Below, one piece after another: positions 1-9,386 of a DNA stretch of 64,000 bases. Below the pieces are notes generated by a model. That model was not told the DNA's origin, searched no databases, and saw only the letters and a list, made by a program, of their open reading frames with translations. The stretch comes from Candidatus Zymogenaceae bacterium (GTDB taxonomy: Bacteria; Desulfobacterota; Zymogenia; Zymogenales; Zymogenaceae): NCBI GenBank assembly GCA_016933535.1, contig JAFGAS010000086.1:304043-368042 (forward strand), read 5' to 3'. The position numbers and the translations under genes were made by a program. The stretch's first letter is position 1; each line of letters opens with the position of its first letter.

Positions 1-32
1 AAGGTAGCACTCTCCCACTGAGCTACGTGCCT
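1..32 (-). tRNA. tRNA 5' part, cut by window edge (possibly tRNA-Val)
   Basis: Read on the minus strand, the first 32 bases give a tRNA 5' half: a 7-nt acceptor arm AGGCACG, T8 A9, D-stem GCTC/GAGT around the loop AGTGGGA, and the anticodon-stem strand CTACC followed by TT. The anticodon lies outside the window, so identity cannot be read. The CTACCTT anticodon arm resembles common tRNA-Val(GAC) genes, which is only a guess. Confidence 0.75.
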
Positions 33-108
33 AAATTCTTAGAATTAATAGCAATTTCTCCATCAAATGTCAAGATAAATCTGGGCCTCCGGGCGATTTC
101 TCGCCCCC

Positions 109-669
109 TTATTTAATCTCCTTGAGGTATCGCTCCGCTTCCCGTTTGTACATACCTTCGAGCTCGACGACTTTCTTCAGGTCCTTCTTCGCCTCCTCCA
201 AGTTTCCCGCCCTTATAAGCGAGACTCCCATCCAGAATAGTGCTCTATCGTTATTCGGAGAGACCGACATAATCTTACTAAAATCGTCGGTCACTCGATC
301 CAACCACCCGTCATCAGCAATGATCAGGGATACACGCATCGAAGCTATGAGGGCAAGCACCTTTTCGTTGTCTTTGGCTGCGTAAAGCTTTGCGAGTTCG
401 ACATAGCCTTTCGATACATCCGGCACGCCCTCGATCGCCCAGTAGATCCCCTTTCCGGCCAGGGCCGGAGAAAATTGCGGGTTATCGCTGAGCGCCGTCT
501 TGAATTCCCGCATGGCGTCTTCCGAAAATCCCATATCGATGAATGCTATTCCATTTTCGGCGTGATGAATGGGAGAGCCGAAAGGATAATGCTGGACGTC
601 AATCCGGTGGGCGCATCCTGAAAGAAATAACACGATGAGCGCTATCGGGAGAAAGTGTCGCTCAATCAT
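109..669 (-). CDS. TPR-like outer-membrane/periplasmic lipoprotein
   Basis: The 186-aa product starts with a lipoprotein signal peptide: hydrophobic residues 5-16, then lipobox LSGC with Cys19 as the lipidated residue. The rest is helical, with TPR-like repeats around residues 38-80 (an A..F...AL..NP pattern) and 140-175 (ALFWMG...AGNLEEA). TPR proteins are scaffolds for protein contacts, and no partner can be named. The start codon overlaps the hfq stop codon (ATGA), so the two genes are translationally coupled. Family-level assignment is safe; the function is unknown. Confidence 0.75.
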   Translation of the reverse strand: MIERHFLPIALIVLFLSGCAHRIDVQHYPFGSPIHHAENGIAFIDMGFSEDAMREFKTALSDNPQFSPALAGKGIYWAIEGVPDVSKGYVELAKLYAAKDNEKVLALIASMRVSLIIADDGWLDRVTDDFSKIMSVSPNNDRALFWMGVSLIRAGNLEEAKKDLKKVVELEGMYKREAERYLKEIK

Positions 670-869
670 TCGTTTCGTATGGAAATATCTGAAATCGCAT
701 GTTTATAGATGAGATACGGTCTGTCTGCATCAATAAATAAGCAGAAATTATCAAAACTCCTCACCTTTCCGATTACCTCGCGGCCGTCGAGCAGGTGAAT
801 GGAGATGGAGGTTCTCTCCTTTCTGACCTGATTGAGGAATTGATCCTGGATATTGATGCCGCCTTTCAT
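666..869 (-). CDS. hfq: RNA-binding protein Hfq
   Basis: A 67-aa Sm-like protein that forms a hexameric ring and helps small RNAs pair with mRNAs. The Sm1 motif (IQDQFLNQVRKER, then the SISIHLLDGR strand and a SFDNF turn) and the Sm2 signature YKHAIS (residues 55-60) are intact. It lacks the long C-terminal tail of enterobacterial Hfq, as is usual outside that group. AAGG lies about 9 nt upstream of the ATG. It is not next to miaA (at 29872) as in many Proteobacteria, but is coupled to a TPR lipoprotein gene. Identification is confident. Confidence 0.92.
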   Translation of the reverse strand: MKGGINIQDQFLNQVRKERTSISIHLLDGREVIGKVRSFDNFCLFIDADRPYLIYKHAISDISIRNE

Positions 870-1027
870 TATATCGGGCCTTATAGGTCTTTTCGTCTAT
901 GTATTTATATCCCAATATCGGAAGCCTAACCGCGCCCGCGTCATCCCTTCCAAAACACTCGTCATAATTACATTTTTATCATTAAATTCCTATTCTGTCC
1001 AGGTATTTCTTTTCGCCGATAATAATG

Positions 1028-1059
1028 AATAAGGGGGCTTTTCCGCGGCCCCCCTTATT
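1028..1059 (-). terminator. Likely terminator of the formate dehydrogenase operon
   Basis: A 10-bp perfect stem (AATAAGGGGG / CCCCCTTATT) with a 12-nt loop lies 57 bases past the fdhA stop codon. On the minus strand it is followed by the AT-rich run CATTATT rather than a pure U-tract. The remaining bases between hfq and fdhA show no gene. Confidence 0.6.
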
Positions 1060-1116
1060 ATCACTACGTCGTATTATCGGTCTATTATCGACACGCACAC
1101 ACAATAAGATGAGGAT

Positions 1117-3828
1117 CTATCCTGTTGCCTTCTTTTTCTTCTTCTCTATCTTTATTGCGCTGACCTTATACTCGGGAATTTTCCCGATCGGGTCCAGAAA
1201 TGTACTCGTCAGGACGTTGGCTGCCGCCTCGGCATAGTGGAATGGCATAAAGATCGTTCCCCTATTAACCCGGTCGGTAACCCACGCACGTACCTCAACC
1301 GTGCCTCTACGCGATGAGATGAGTACTACCTCATCGTCTGACACTCCATAGTCTCTCGCATCTCTCGGATTCATCTCAATGAATGGTCCCGTGGAGCGGA
1401 AGTTAAGGCCCTCCGATCTACGAGACATCGTTCCGGTATGGTACTGGTAGAGAATCCGACCGGTAGTGAGAAGGAGTGGATATTCGTCGTCCGGGAGTTC
1501 GGCCGCTTCACGAAACTCGATCGCATTAAAGAGCCCGAGCCCTCGCACGAATTTGTCCTTATGGAGGAATCGAGTGCCCTGATGTTCTTCGTTGGGGCAC
1601 GGCCATTGGATTCCGGTCTTTTCAATCCTGTCGTAGGAAATACCCGCATAGCTCGGAGTAACTTTCCTTATTTCCTCGAAGATATCATTGGCGCTCCGGT
1701 ATTGCATCGGATAACCCATCCGCTCGGCGATGTCGGCAATGATCTTCCAGTCCGGCCGTGACTCGCCTATCGGGCCTACCGCCTTGCGGACCCTCTGAAC
1801 CCGCCGCTCGGTATTGGTAAAGGTACCGTCTTTTTCGGCAAAGCTCGCCGCAGGAAAGACCACATCGGCAAGCTCGGTTGTCTCGTTCATGAAGATATCC
1901 TGACAGACGATGAACGCGGCCTTTTTCAGGGCCTCTCTTACATGGGTCGTGTCGGGATCGGAAACCATGGGATTTTCCCCCATGAAGTAGAGCGCCTTTA
2001 GTTTCCCCTCATGTGCTGCATTGGTCATCTCTACGATGGTCAGACCCACTTTCTCCGATAGAGGCATGACCGGCTTCCACGCCTCCGTAAATTTCGCGCG
2101 GATTGCCTCATCGGTTATCCGCTGATACCCCGGAAAAACATTAGGAAGCGCCCCCATGTCGCAAGCTCCCTGCACATTGTTCTGTCCGCGGAGCGGATTT
2201 ACGCCGCCCCCCAATACGCCGATGTTGCCGGTGAGCATAGCCAGATTGGCAAGAGACATAACGTTATCGGTCCCGGTAGTGTGCTGAGTAATCCCCATGG
2301 CATAATAGATAGCCCCGGGTTTCGAGGACGCGTAAAGCCTGGCCGCCTCGATCAGGTCCGCCGCCGGGATGCCGGATATTTTCTCGACGAATTCGGGCGT
2401 GTATTTTTTAACAACCTCCTTCATCTTCTCGAACCCTTCGGTTCGACCCTCTACGTAATCCCGTTCGTAGAGACCTTCCTCTATGATGACGTTCATCATC
2501 CCGTTTATCCACGCCACGTCCGTCCCCGGACGCTGCCGGAGGTGGAGGGCCGCGAATTTTGCAATCTCTATGTTGCGTGGATCGACGAGGATAAGCTTGG
2601 CCCCCTTGTTGACCGCCTGCTTGAGCTTCGCGGCGATAACGGGGTGGTTTTCAGTGGTGTTTGTGCCCGTCAGGAGAAATACCGCACTTTCGGCCGCCTC
2701 GGATATCGAGTTTGTCATCGCTCCGCTGCCAAACGCTGTGGCAAGACCTGCCACGGTAACGCTGTGTCAGAGACGGGCGCAATGATCGACGTTATTTGTG
2801 CCGATCACCGCGCGGGTGAACTTCTGTAATACGTAGTTATCTTCATTGGTGCATCGGGCCGACGTAAAAACGCCGATCGAATCGGATCCATTTTTATCCC
2901 GGATCTCCTTGAGCCGTTTGGCCGTGTAGTCGAGGGCTTCTTCCCAGGAGACCTCCCAGAATTTACCATCCTTCCTGATAAGGGGTTTGGTCAACCTTTC
3001 CGGATGGTGAATGAAATCATGACCGAAGCGCCCCTTGACGCAGAGACTCCCGTGATTCGGCTCTCCAAGCTCGTAATCTGAGGTCACCTTAACGACCTTA
3101 TTGTCCTTTACGTTCAGTTCAATCTGACAGCCAACGCCGCAGTAGGAACAGGTGGTTCTGACCTTCTTTACCTCCCAGTTCCTCCCCTTGAAACGACCCT
3201 GTTTTTCGGTAAGTGCTCCCACCGGGCAAACCGAGACGCATTCGCCGCAGAAGACACACTCGGAATCTTCATACGTAGTGCCGAATGCGGGACCGACCGT
3301 GGCATGTTTGCCACGATATGAAAAATCAAGAACCCGATTAACTTGTACCTCATTACATGCCCGCACACATCGGCCGCAGACAATGCAGCGGTCCATGTCC
3401 CGGATTATCATGGGATTTTCTTCCTCAATTCCATAACCCGGGGGGCTAACCGAAAATCGGGGCTGTTCGATGCCGAGCTCGTATGCCAGTTCCTGGAGAA
3501 GGCATTGCCCGTTTGCCTCGCAGACCAGGCAGTTATGATTTCCGGATGAAAGCAGGAGTTCCGTGGCCAAGCGCCGGGCTGCGATGACCCGATCGGACTT
3601 GGTGTTTACCACCATATCCTCGGTGATCGGCTGGGCACATGAAGCCACAAGGCTCCTGGCGCCGGCCACCTCCACCACACAGACCCGACAGGCACCCGCG
3701 GGCTTGGCCGCCGGATGATAGCAGAGAACCGGAATATGTATATCGTTTTCCCGTGCCACCTCATAAATGGTCTGGCCGGACGCTCCCTGCACCTGCCTGC
3801 CGTCGATATTAAGTGTTATCGTCTTCAT
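1117..3828 (-). CDS. fdhA: NAD(P)-linked formate dehydrogenase alpha subunit, selenocysteine-containing
   Basis: Cytoplasmic molybdo/tungsto-bis-PGD formate dehydrogenase (formate to CO2, or the reverse), 903 aa. Residues 1-75 are a [2Fe-2S] ferredoxin domain (Cys36, 47, 50, 64). A NuoG-like His-Cys cluster segment follows (Cys100, 103, 109), then two [4Fe-4S] motifs (Cys148/151/154/158 and Cys191/194/197/201), then the molybdopterin domain with its own cluster (Cys227, 230, 234, 263). The frame is interrupted by one UGA (2767-2769) in DHCARL-U-HSVTVAGL, exactly where catalytic Sec sits, so I read Sec354 and join both parts. ATG 3828 is preferred because AAGGAA lies 8 nt upstream; the frame stays open 33 nt further. 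There is no signal peptide. It is the last gene of the operon and probably takes electrons to or from the NuoE/NuoF-like subunits encoded upstream. Confidence 0.93.
2738..2769 (-). promoter_or_regulatory. Sec UGA codon plus bacterial SECIS hairpin of fdhA
   Basis: After UGA (2769-2767 on the minus strand) come 12 nt, then the perfect hairpin GTGGCA-GGTCT-TGCCAC (2754-2738). The GGUCU apical loop begins 18 nt after UGA. This is the loop sequence and spacing I recall for the E. coli fdhF SECIS, which is bound by SelB. The hairpin lies within codons, as bacterial SECIS elements do. Confidence 0.85.
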
Positions 3829-3884
3829 ATCATGTTCCTTTTTATGGGATTCAATGATCATCCGCGCCGGTACACGTTCCTCAC

Positions 3885-3911
3885 AGTGGGGAGGTTGTAC
3901 GCTCCCCCACT
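3885..3911 (-). other. Intercistronic hairpin upstream of fdhA
   Basis: In the gap between the NuoF-GltD gene and fdhA, AGTGGGGAG and CTCCCCCACT form a stem with a one-base bulge. No U-tract follows on the minus strand, so it is more likely a processing or stability hairpin than a terminator. Confidence 0.4.
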
Positions 3912-3914
3912 ACC

Positions 3915-6900
3915 CTAATCAATGTCCGACAGATCGCACCTGAGACACCGGTTTGCTTCAAGCTTGGCGTTCTTCTTGGAAAGGCCTTTGTCAACTTCCT
4001 CGAAGTTTCCCACAAAATCCGTGATTTTGAGATGCTCCTTGGCAAACCGGGGGGTTTCTATTACATCCTCGTCTATATCGGTCGGAATATCGATCTTCTC
4101 CATCTCAGGTGCCTGCCACGCGGGCTCGTTGTTCTTCGTACGGATGTAATCGTCGATTTCTCCGGCCGCCTTGTGCCCCGCGTCTATCGCGGTGACTACG
4201 AACGCGGCCCCGGACAGTGCATCACCGCCGGCGAAGAATCCCTCTGCCTTCATGCGGGTCTTGAAGCGGCCCGTGGTCTTGAAAGTATCGCCCCTGGCCA
4301 CTTCGATATCTCCCCTATCTTTGGGCAGGAACGAGATATCCGGCTGCTGGCCGATGGCATAGATAACGGTATCCATATCGACGGAAAAATTCCCGCCTTC
4401 CTGCGGTACCGGACGCTTTCTCCCGGATGAGTCGAAATCACCCGCTTTCATCCGTATGACTTCCATCTTCTCGACCCTGCCGCTTTTACCGGTAAGCTTG
4501 CCCGGCGCCGTGAAGAGCTCAAGCTTGACCCCTTCGGCCAGCGCCGCGTCGATCTCCTCTTCCTGGGCGGGCATATCTTCCCGGAGGCGTCGATAGTATA
4601 TGGTGACGTCGCTCGCACCAAGACGCACGGCGGTGCGTGCCGCGTCCACGGCGGAGTTTCCGCCGCCGATGACGGCCACCTTCTTGCCGATGTCGACTTT
4701 TTTGCCGAGGTTCACGTCTCGTAAGAATTCAACGCCGCCGTAAACACCCTTGAGGTCTTCACCTTCCACCCCGAGGCTGTAGCTCTTATGAGCGCCCACC
4801 GCCATAAAGACGATGTCGTAGTCCTTCTTGAGCTGCTCAAATGAGATATCTTTCCCGATCCTCGTGTTGAGCTTCAGATCGATGCCGTGGGCAATAATGT
4901 GGTCAATCTCCTCCTTGAGCGTCTCGCGCGGGAGACGATAGGCGGGTATGCCGTAGCGCAGCATACCCCCCGCCTCGGGGAGTTCCTCATAAACGGTGAC
5001 GGCGTAGCCGCGTTTTGTCAGATCCAGCGCCGCGGTCAAACCCGCGGGGCCCGCACCGATAACGGCGATTTTTTCCTTCCGGTCGTGAGGGACTTTTTTA
5101 ATTACCAGCCTTCTGCCGTTGTCGGTGATGTAGCGCTTGAGCGCGGCGATGGCGATCGGCTCGTCTGTCTGACCCCGTCGGCATCGACTGGTGCAGGCCT
5201 GATTACAGACCCGGCCGCAGACACTCGGGAAGGGATTGGTCTTCAGGAGGATTTTATAGGCGTCATCAAGACGATCGGCCTTGATGAGGGCTATATATTT
5301 GGGTACGTCCATCTCGATAGGGCACATGTGCTGGCAGGGGGACGCAAAGAGGGCCGAACAGACCGCCGACGGGCATTTCTTGTCGTAGATATGGGCCTCG
5401 TACTCGTCCCTAAAGTAACGGATAGTGGAGAGAACGGGGTTGGGCGCCGTCTGGCCCAGGCCGCACAATGATGCGTCCTTGATATTGGCGGCCATTTCCT
5501 CCAGTAACTCGATATCGCCGTCCTTGCCTTTTCCCTCGGTGATATTTGTGAGGATCTCAAGCATCCGCTTGGTTCCCTCGCGGCACGGGACGCACTTGCC
5601 GCACGATTCGTCCTGGCAGAAGTCCATGAAGAACCGCGCCACGTCCACCATGCACGACTCCTCGTCCATGACGATCAGGCCGCCCGATCCCATGATAGCG
5701 CCGACCTTAGCGATCGCCTCATAGTCAGTGGGTGTATTCAGGTGTTGAGCCGGGATACATCCTCCGGAAGGACCCCCCAGTTGGGCGGCCTTGTATTTCT
5801 TGCCGTCCTGGATTCCGCCGCCTATGTCATAGATTATAGTGCCGATCGAGGTACCCATGGGCACCTCGACCAGGCCGATATTATTGACATCGCCGGTCAG
5901 GGCGAAGACCTTGGTACCCTTGCTTCCCTCGGTTCCGATGGACGCGTACCAATCCCCTCCCCGGAGAATAATCTGCCCGATGTTCGCAAAGGTTTCGACG
6001 TTGTTGAGGATTGTCGGTTTCTCCCACAGGCCCTGGGATGCCGGAAACGGCGGTCGCGGTCGCGGCATTCCCCGGTGTCCTTCGATGGACCGCATGAGGG
6101 CCGTCTCTTCTCCACAGACAAATGCCCCGGCTCCCTGGTAAATCTCGAGGTCGAAGTCAAATCCGGTTCCCAATATGTCCTTGCCCAGCAGCCCGTATTC
6201 CCGTGCCTGGTCGATAGCGATATTCATCCGGCTGATTGCCAGAGGATACTCGGCCCGGCAATATATATAGCCGTGATGAGAGCCGATTGCCCTGGCGGCG
6301 ATAACCATGCCTTCGATAACGGCATGAGGATCGGCCTCGAGCACGCTCCGATCCATAAACGCCCCCGGGTCCCCTTCATCCGCGTTGCAGAGTACGTATT
6401 TAACATCGCTTTGCGACCGGCTGGCAAAATCCCATTTGGTGCCGGTGGGAAAACCGGCGCCCCCTCGACCGCGCAGTCCCGATTTCTTGACTTCGGAGAC
6501 AATCTCTTCAGGGGTCATGTCGGTGAGCGCCTTGCCCATTCCGAGGTATCCGTCCCGCGCGATATACTCGTCTATTTTCTCGGGGTCGATGAGACCCCGG
6601 TTCCTGAGGACCCTGAGTTCCTGGTTGGCGAAGAAGGGGATCTCCTGCATAGTGGGGATCTCTTCCTTCGTGATCGGCTCTTTGTAAATAAGCCGCTTGA
6701 GCACGCGCCCCTTTACCAGGTGTTCGGTAACGAGTTCCTCAACATCCTCCGGTTTTATCAACACGTACATAACACCGTCCGGCTGCACCACCATAATGGG
6801 ACCCATGGCACAGAATCCATTGCATCCGGTTTCAACGATCTTAATTTCCTCGGTAAGATTCTGTTTTTCGAGCTCTTTTTCAAGGGCCTCCTTAACAGCA

Positions 6901-6965
6901 ATACTCCCCGAGGCATGGCAACCGGTTCCACCACATATCATTAAATGCGACCGATACACTTTCAT
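3915..6965 (-). CDS. NuoF-like NADH/FMN subunit fused to GltD/NfnB-like NAD(P)H oxidoreductase
   Basis: A 1016-aa fusion. Residues 1-95 are a thioredoxin-like [2Fe-2S] domain (Cys11, 16, 48, 52). Residues about 100-525 are NuoF: FMN/NADH loop GLRGRGGAGFPTG (163-175), NADEGDPGAF (194-203), SLBB region and [4Fe-4S] ligands Cys455, 458, 461, 501. Residues 531-1016 resemble the small subunit of glutamate synthase and NfnB: eight cysteines between 531 and 595 for two clusters, an FAD site GAGPAG near 637, a second dinucleotide site GGGNSA, and a terminal CLRC. It should pass electrons between FdhA and NAD(P). The extra flavin module makes electron bifurcation or a second pyridine nucleotide possible, but that is inference. 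The stop lies 86 nt before fdhA. Confidence 0.88.
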   Translation of the reverse strand: MKVYRSHLMICGGTGCHASGSIAVKEALEKELEKQNLTEEIKIVETGCNGFCAMGPIMVVQPDGVMYVLIKPEDVEELVTEHLVKGRVLKRLIYKEPITKEEIPTMQEIPFFANQELRVLRNRGLIDPEKIDEYIARDGYLGMGKALTDMTPEEIVSEVKKSGLRGRGGAGFPTGTKWDFASRSQSDVKYVLCNADEGDPGAFMDRSVLEADPHAVIEGMVIAARAIGSHHGYIYCRAEYPLAISRMNIAIDQAREYGLLGKDILGTGFDFDLEIYQGAGAFVCGEETALMRSIEGHRGMPRPRPPFPASQGLWEKPTILNNVETFANIGQIILRGGDWYASIGTEGSKGTKVFALTGDVNNIGLVEVPMGTSIGTIIYDIGGGIQDGKKYKAAQLGGPSGGCIPAQHLNTPTDYEAIAKVGAIMGSGGLIVMDEESCMVDVARFFMDFCQDESCGKCVPCREGTKRMLEILTNITEGKGKDGDIELLEEMAANIKDASLCGLGQTAPNPVLSTIRYFRDEYEAHIYDKKCPSAVCSALFASPCQHMCPIEMDVPKYIALIKADRLDDAYKILLKTNPFPSVCGRVCNQACTSRCRRGQTDEPIAIAALKRYITDNGRRLVIKKVPHDRKEKIAVIGAGPAGLTAALDLTKRGYAVTVYEELPEAGGMLRYGIPAYRLPRETLKEEIDHIIAHGIDLKLNTRIGKDISFEQLKKDYDIVFMAVGAHKSYSLGVEGEDLKGVYGGVEFLRDVNLGKKVDIGKKVAVIGGGNSAVDAARTAVRLGASDVTIYYRRLREDMPAQEEEIDAALAEGVKLELFTAPGKLTGKSGRVEKMEVIRMKAGDFDSSGRKRPVPQEGGNFSVDMDTVIYAIGQQPDISFLPKDRGDIEVARGDTFKTTGRFKTRMKAEGFFAGGDALSGAAFVVTAIDAGHKAAGEIDDYIRTKNNEPAWQAPEMEKIDIPTDIDEDVIETPRFAKEHLKITDFVGNFEEVDKGLSKKNAKLEANRCLRCDLSDID

Positions 6966-7029
6966 GGGGATCTATCCTCCTCAATTCAAAAAGCGGCTCT
7001 CTCTTCGGCCGCCGTGGACAAGAGTGGTA

Positions 7030-7413
7030 TCACTTTACTATTTCAGCGCCTTTGGCCAGAACGAAGGGAGTTTGTATCTCGCCTTTTATGATATGGCGTT
7101 TGAATACCTGACGCATTTTATTCGGATTCATGTATTCGTACTTGATCGGTTCTTTTCCGATAACTTCAACCGTCACTAACGGTTCCCGGCTGCATAATCC
7201 CATGCATCCCGAGGTTGTCACTGCAACGTCCGAAACACCGTCTTCGGCGATAACGTTCATAAGCGCATCAAGCACCTCCCGGGCGCCGGAGGCAATACCG
7301 CAGGTCCCCATATGCACGGTTACTTTGACCCGCGCCCCGCCCTCCCTCAGCGCCGTGTCAATGTGAACCTTTTCCTTGATCTTTTTCAGATCTTCTATCG
7401 TCAGCTTTGCCAT
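7030..7413 (-). CDS. HndB-like thioredoxin-fold [2Fe-2S] subunit
   Basis: The 127-aa protein resembles HndB of the NADP-reducing hydrogenase of Desulfovibrio fructosovorans and the small ferredoxin-like subunits of multimeric hydrogenase and formate dehydrogenase complexes. After a helical N-terminus it has a thioredoxin-like fold with MGTCGIASGARE (Cys38) and SGCMGLC (Cys70, Cys74). A fourth cysteine typical of this ferredoxin fold is not apparent, so cluster binding may be atypical. It sits between the NuoE-like and NuoF-GltD genes with short gaps, consistent with being part of the same complex. Confidence 0.82.
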   Translation of the reverse strand: MAKLTIEDLKKIKEKVHIDTALREGGARVKVTVHMGTCGIASGAREVLDALMNVIAEDGVSDVAVTTSGCMGLCSREPLVTVEVIGKEPIKYEYMNPNKMRQVFKRHIIKGEIQTPFVLAKGAEIVK

Positions 7414-7440
7414 AACACCATCCTCTTATAGATAGGTTGG

Positions 7441-7938
7441 TTATTTATAGTGGCTCAGGATCTCTCCCACCATGCCCGGTTTTATCCTGCCATGCACTTG
7501 TTCGTCAACAACAACTACCGGACCCAGCCCGCAGGCCCCAAGGCACCGTACGGATTCCAGGGAGAACAACCGATCGGCCGTCGTTTCGCCCTCATTGATC
7601 CCGAGGGTGCGTTTGAGCGTCTCGGCGATGGCCCTGCCTCCCCGAACGTAGCAGGCCGTACCAAGACACACGCGGCAGGTATGTTTTCCGCGTGGAACCA
7701 TAGTGAAGAAGGAATAGAAGGTCACCACCCCAAAGACCTGTGCGCGCGGAACACCAAGCCCCTCGGCTATGATCTCCTGGATCGAAACGGGGAGAAAGCC
7801 GAGAACGCCCTGGACCTCTTCCAGAACCGGGATAAGTCCTCCCGGTTTGCCCTTGAAACGAGCAATTATCTTGTCGGTTTCTTTGAGTTGCTCCGGGGTA
7901 AATTCCTTAGTTATATCAACATCCGGCAGTTTCTTCAT
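7441..7938 (-). CDS. NuoE/HndA-like [2Fe-2S] subunit
   Basis: A 165-aa homologue of the 24-kDa subunit of complex I and of HndA. An N-terminal helical bundle (residues 10-80, with the FYSFF signature) is followed by a thioredoxin-like domain whose [2Fe-2S] ligands are Cys91, Cys96, Cys132 and Cys136 (CLGTAC ... CLGAC). It relays electrons to or from the FMN subunit. Here it belongs to the formate dehydrogenase operon, between the sensor-like ATPase gene and hndB. The family is clear; the exact complex is inferred from neighbours. Confidence 0.9.
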   Translation of the reverse strand: MKKLPDVDITKEFTPEQLKETDKIIARFKGKPGGLIPVLEEVQGVLGFLPVSIQEIIAEGLGVPRAQVFGVVTFYSFFTMVPRGKHTCRVCLGTACYVRGGRAIAETLKRTLGINEGETTADRLFSLESVRCLGACGLGPVVVVDEQVHGRIKPGMVGEILSHYK

Positions 7939-7977
7939 AAACGACTCCTACTCTACGGTTCATTACTTTACTATATA

Positions 7978-8526
7978 TTACTCCGTGGCACTTAAATCCC
8001 TCATCCCCTGGTCGATATCACTCCTGATGAGTGACAGTACCTCAACGTGCTCGATTGGCACGTCACCGAGTTCACGCCGTATGTCTCGCGTGTCCAGCCG
8101 GTACTGCCGGCCGTTTTTCTTATGGGTATATACGAAATCGACCTGAGGACTTCCGATAATGAGGCTGACCATCGTCAGGCCGACATCCCCAAGGGGCTGT
8201 CTATCGATATGGGAATGCCCGAACGTGACATTCACCGTGGTACCCCGCCCCTCCTGAGAATCCATCCGAAAGCTCCCACCGGTCAGTTCCGCCGCCAGCT
8301 TAAGCATGGGCAGGCCCAACCCTACCCTTCGTACCTTCTTTGTCGTATAAAATGGATCCAACGCCCTTTCTATTTCATCACCGTTCATCCCCTTTCCATC
8401 ATCACTGATTTCCAGGGTGAGGGTATCGGCTTTTAGATCCTCGATAACCGTGATCAAGACCTTCCGGCAGCCGGCTCGTATCGAGTTCTCCGCGATATCG
8501 AGGATATGTTTCGAAAGCTCCAGCAT
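7978..8526 (-). CDS. GHKL/HATPase protein (histidine-kinase-like ATPase without kinase core)
   Basis: A 182-aa protein with a single ATP-binding GHKL domain: N box DIAENSIRAG (residues 11-20), G1 box DDGKGM (about 42-47), FYTTK, G2 box GLGLPM, then GRGT. No dimerisation/phospho-His domain, receiver or membrane segment is visible. About 70 extra C-terminal residues are of unknown fold. Genes of this type accompany [FeFe]-hydrogenase hydABC operons in Clostridia and Thermotogae; here one sits beside a formate dehydrogenase. It starts 3 bases after the PHP gene ends, so it is co-transcribed. The regulatory role is inferred. Confidence 0.75.
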   Translation of the reverse strand: MLELSKHILDIAENSIRAGCRKVLITVIEDLKADTLTLEISDDGKGMNGDEIERALDPFYTTKKVRRVGLGLPMLKLAAELTGGSFRMDSQEGRGTTVNVTFGHSHIDRQPLGDVGLTMVSLIIGSPQVDFVYTHKKNGRQYRLDTRDIRRELGDVPIEHVEVLSLIRSDIDQGMRDLSATE

Positions 8527-8529
8527 CGC

Positions 8530-9267
8530 TCAGCCGATAACGCATCGTCCTTCCCTTCGCTGCATGGCCATCTTAACCTCTTCAAACGTCCCGGCCGCAA
8601 GTTTCATCACCGTTGGAGCGGTACCGATATCGATTAGGCAATGGGCGTCGGATGATGTAATAAAGGTATACTGCGACAACTCGGGATAGCGTTCGCGCGC
8701 TCGTTTCATACCCATCGCGCGCGAGATCTCCAATGCATCAAATCCGCTATCGTCGTCTATGAAACCGAGCTGACTGACGACCGAAAAGCTCTCCCGATCT
8801 ATATGGGAGGCAACAGCAAGCCCCCCAAACTCGTGGATGGTCCCGATTAATTCATTCATCGATAGTTGCGTTGCCCCAATGAGAAGGCGCTCGTTTATCC
8901 CTTCCACCTCTCCCTTTTCATTCACAACGGCTTGACACCCAAAGAGGCGCTCGTCATTTTGACCCGGGAGATGATCATAGACGAACTGCTGTATCCCGAC
9001 GAGATCGTCAAGTCCCGGCACAAGCGCAAGTATATGAACCTCCTCGCTCGTCGTGATCTCCATGCCGGGTATGATCCCCAGCGGCCCGCCTTCGGCGGCC
9101 CGCATTACATACCGGACATTTTCCGAGGCATTGTGATCGCATATCGCAATGACATCCAACCGCTTCTCGGTCGCCTGGCGGACGAGCGCGGCCGGATGCA
9201 TATCAAGATCGGCGCAGGGCGAAAGGCACGTATGAATATGAAGATCACAATAATACTCACGGAGCAT
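8530..9267 (-). CDS. PHP-domain metal-dependent phosphoesterase
   Basis: A 245-aa PHP-domain protein. The motif DLHIHTCLSPC near the N-terminus supplies the first metal ligands, AICDHNASEN the next, then HIDRES (about residue 155) and TSSDAH near the C-terminus. PHP proteins hydrolyse phosphoesters (histidinol phosphate, nucleotides, polymerase proofreading); the substrate here is unknown. I chose ATG 9267, with AGGG 8 nt upstream; a GTG two codons earlier is possible. It lies in the signalling cassette of the nfn/fdh operon, directly before the HATPase gene. Confidence 0.8.
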   Translation of the reverse strand: MLREYYCDLHIHTCLSPCADLDMHPAALVRQATEKRLDVIAICDHNASENVRYVMRAAEGGPLGIIPGMEITTSEEVHILALVPGLDDLVGIQQFVYDHLPGQNDERLFGCQAVVNEKGEVEGINERLLIGATQLSMNELIGTIHEFGGLAVASHIDRESFSVVSQLGFIDDDSGFDALEISRAMGMKRARERYPELSQYTFITSSDAHCLIDIGTAPTVMKLAAGTFEEVKMAMQRREGRCVIG

Positions 9268-9386
9268 TCTCACAACCCTGAACCTAAACGGGCGGTATTA
9301 TCATCACATACTCCGCCCCTTGTGACGACCCCGCTTCATACTCCCCTCGTATCAGGAAGTATGGCGCCGCCGGTCATACTTACCCG

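Noticed and set aside
1117..3861. fdhA split into two genes by a nonsense mutation
   Set aside because: The in-frame UGA sits at the catalytic Sec position between CARL and HSVT and is followed by a canonical SECIS hairpin, so this is one functional gene.
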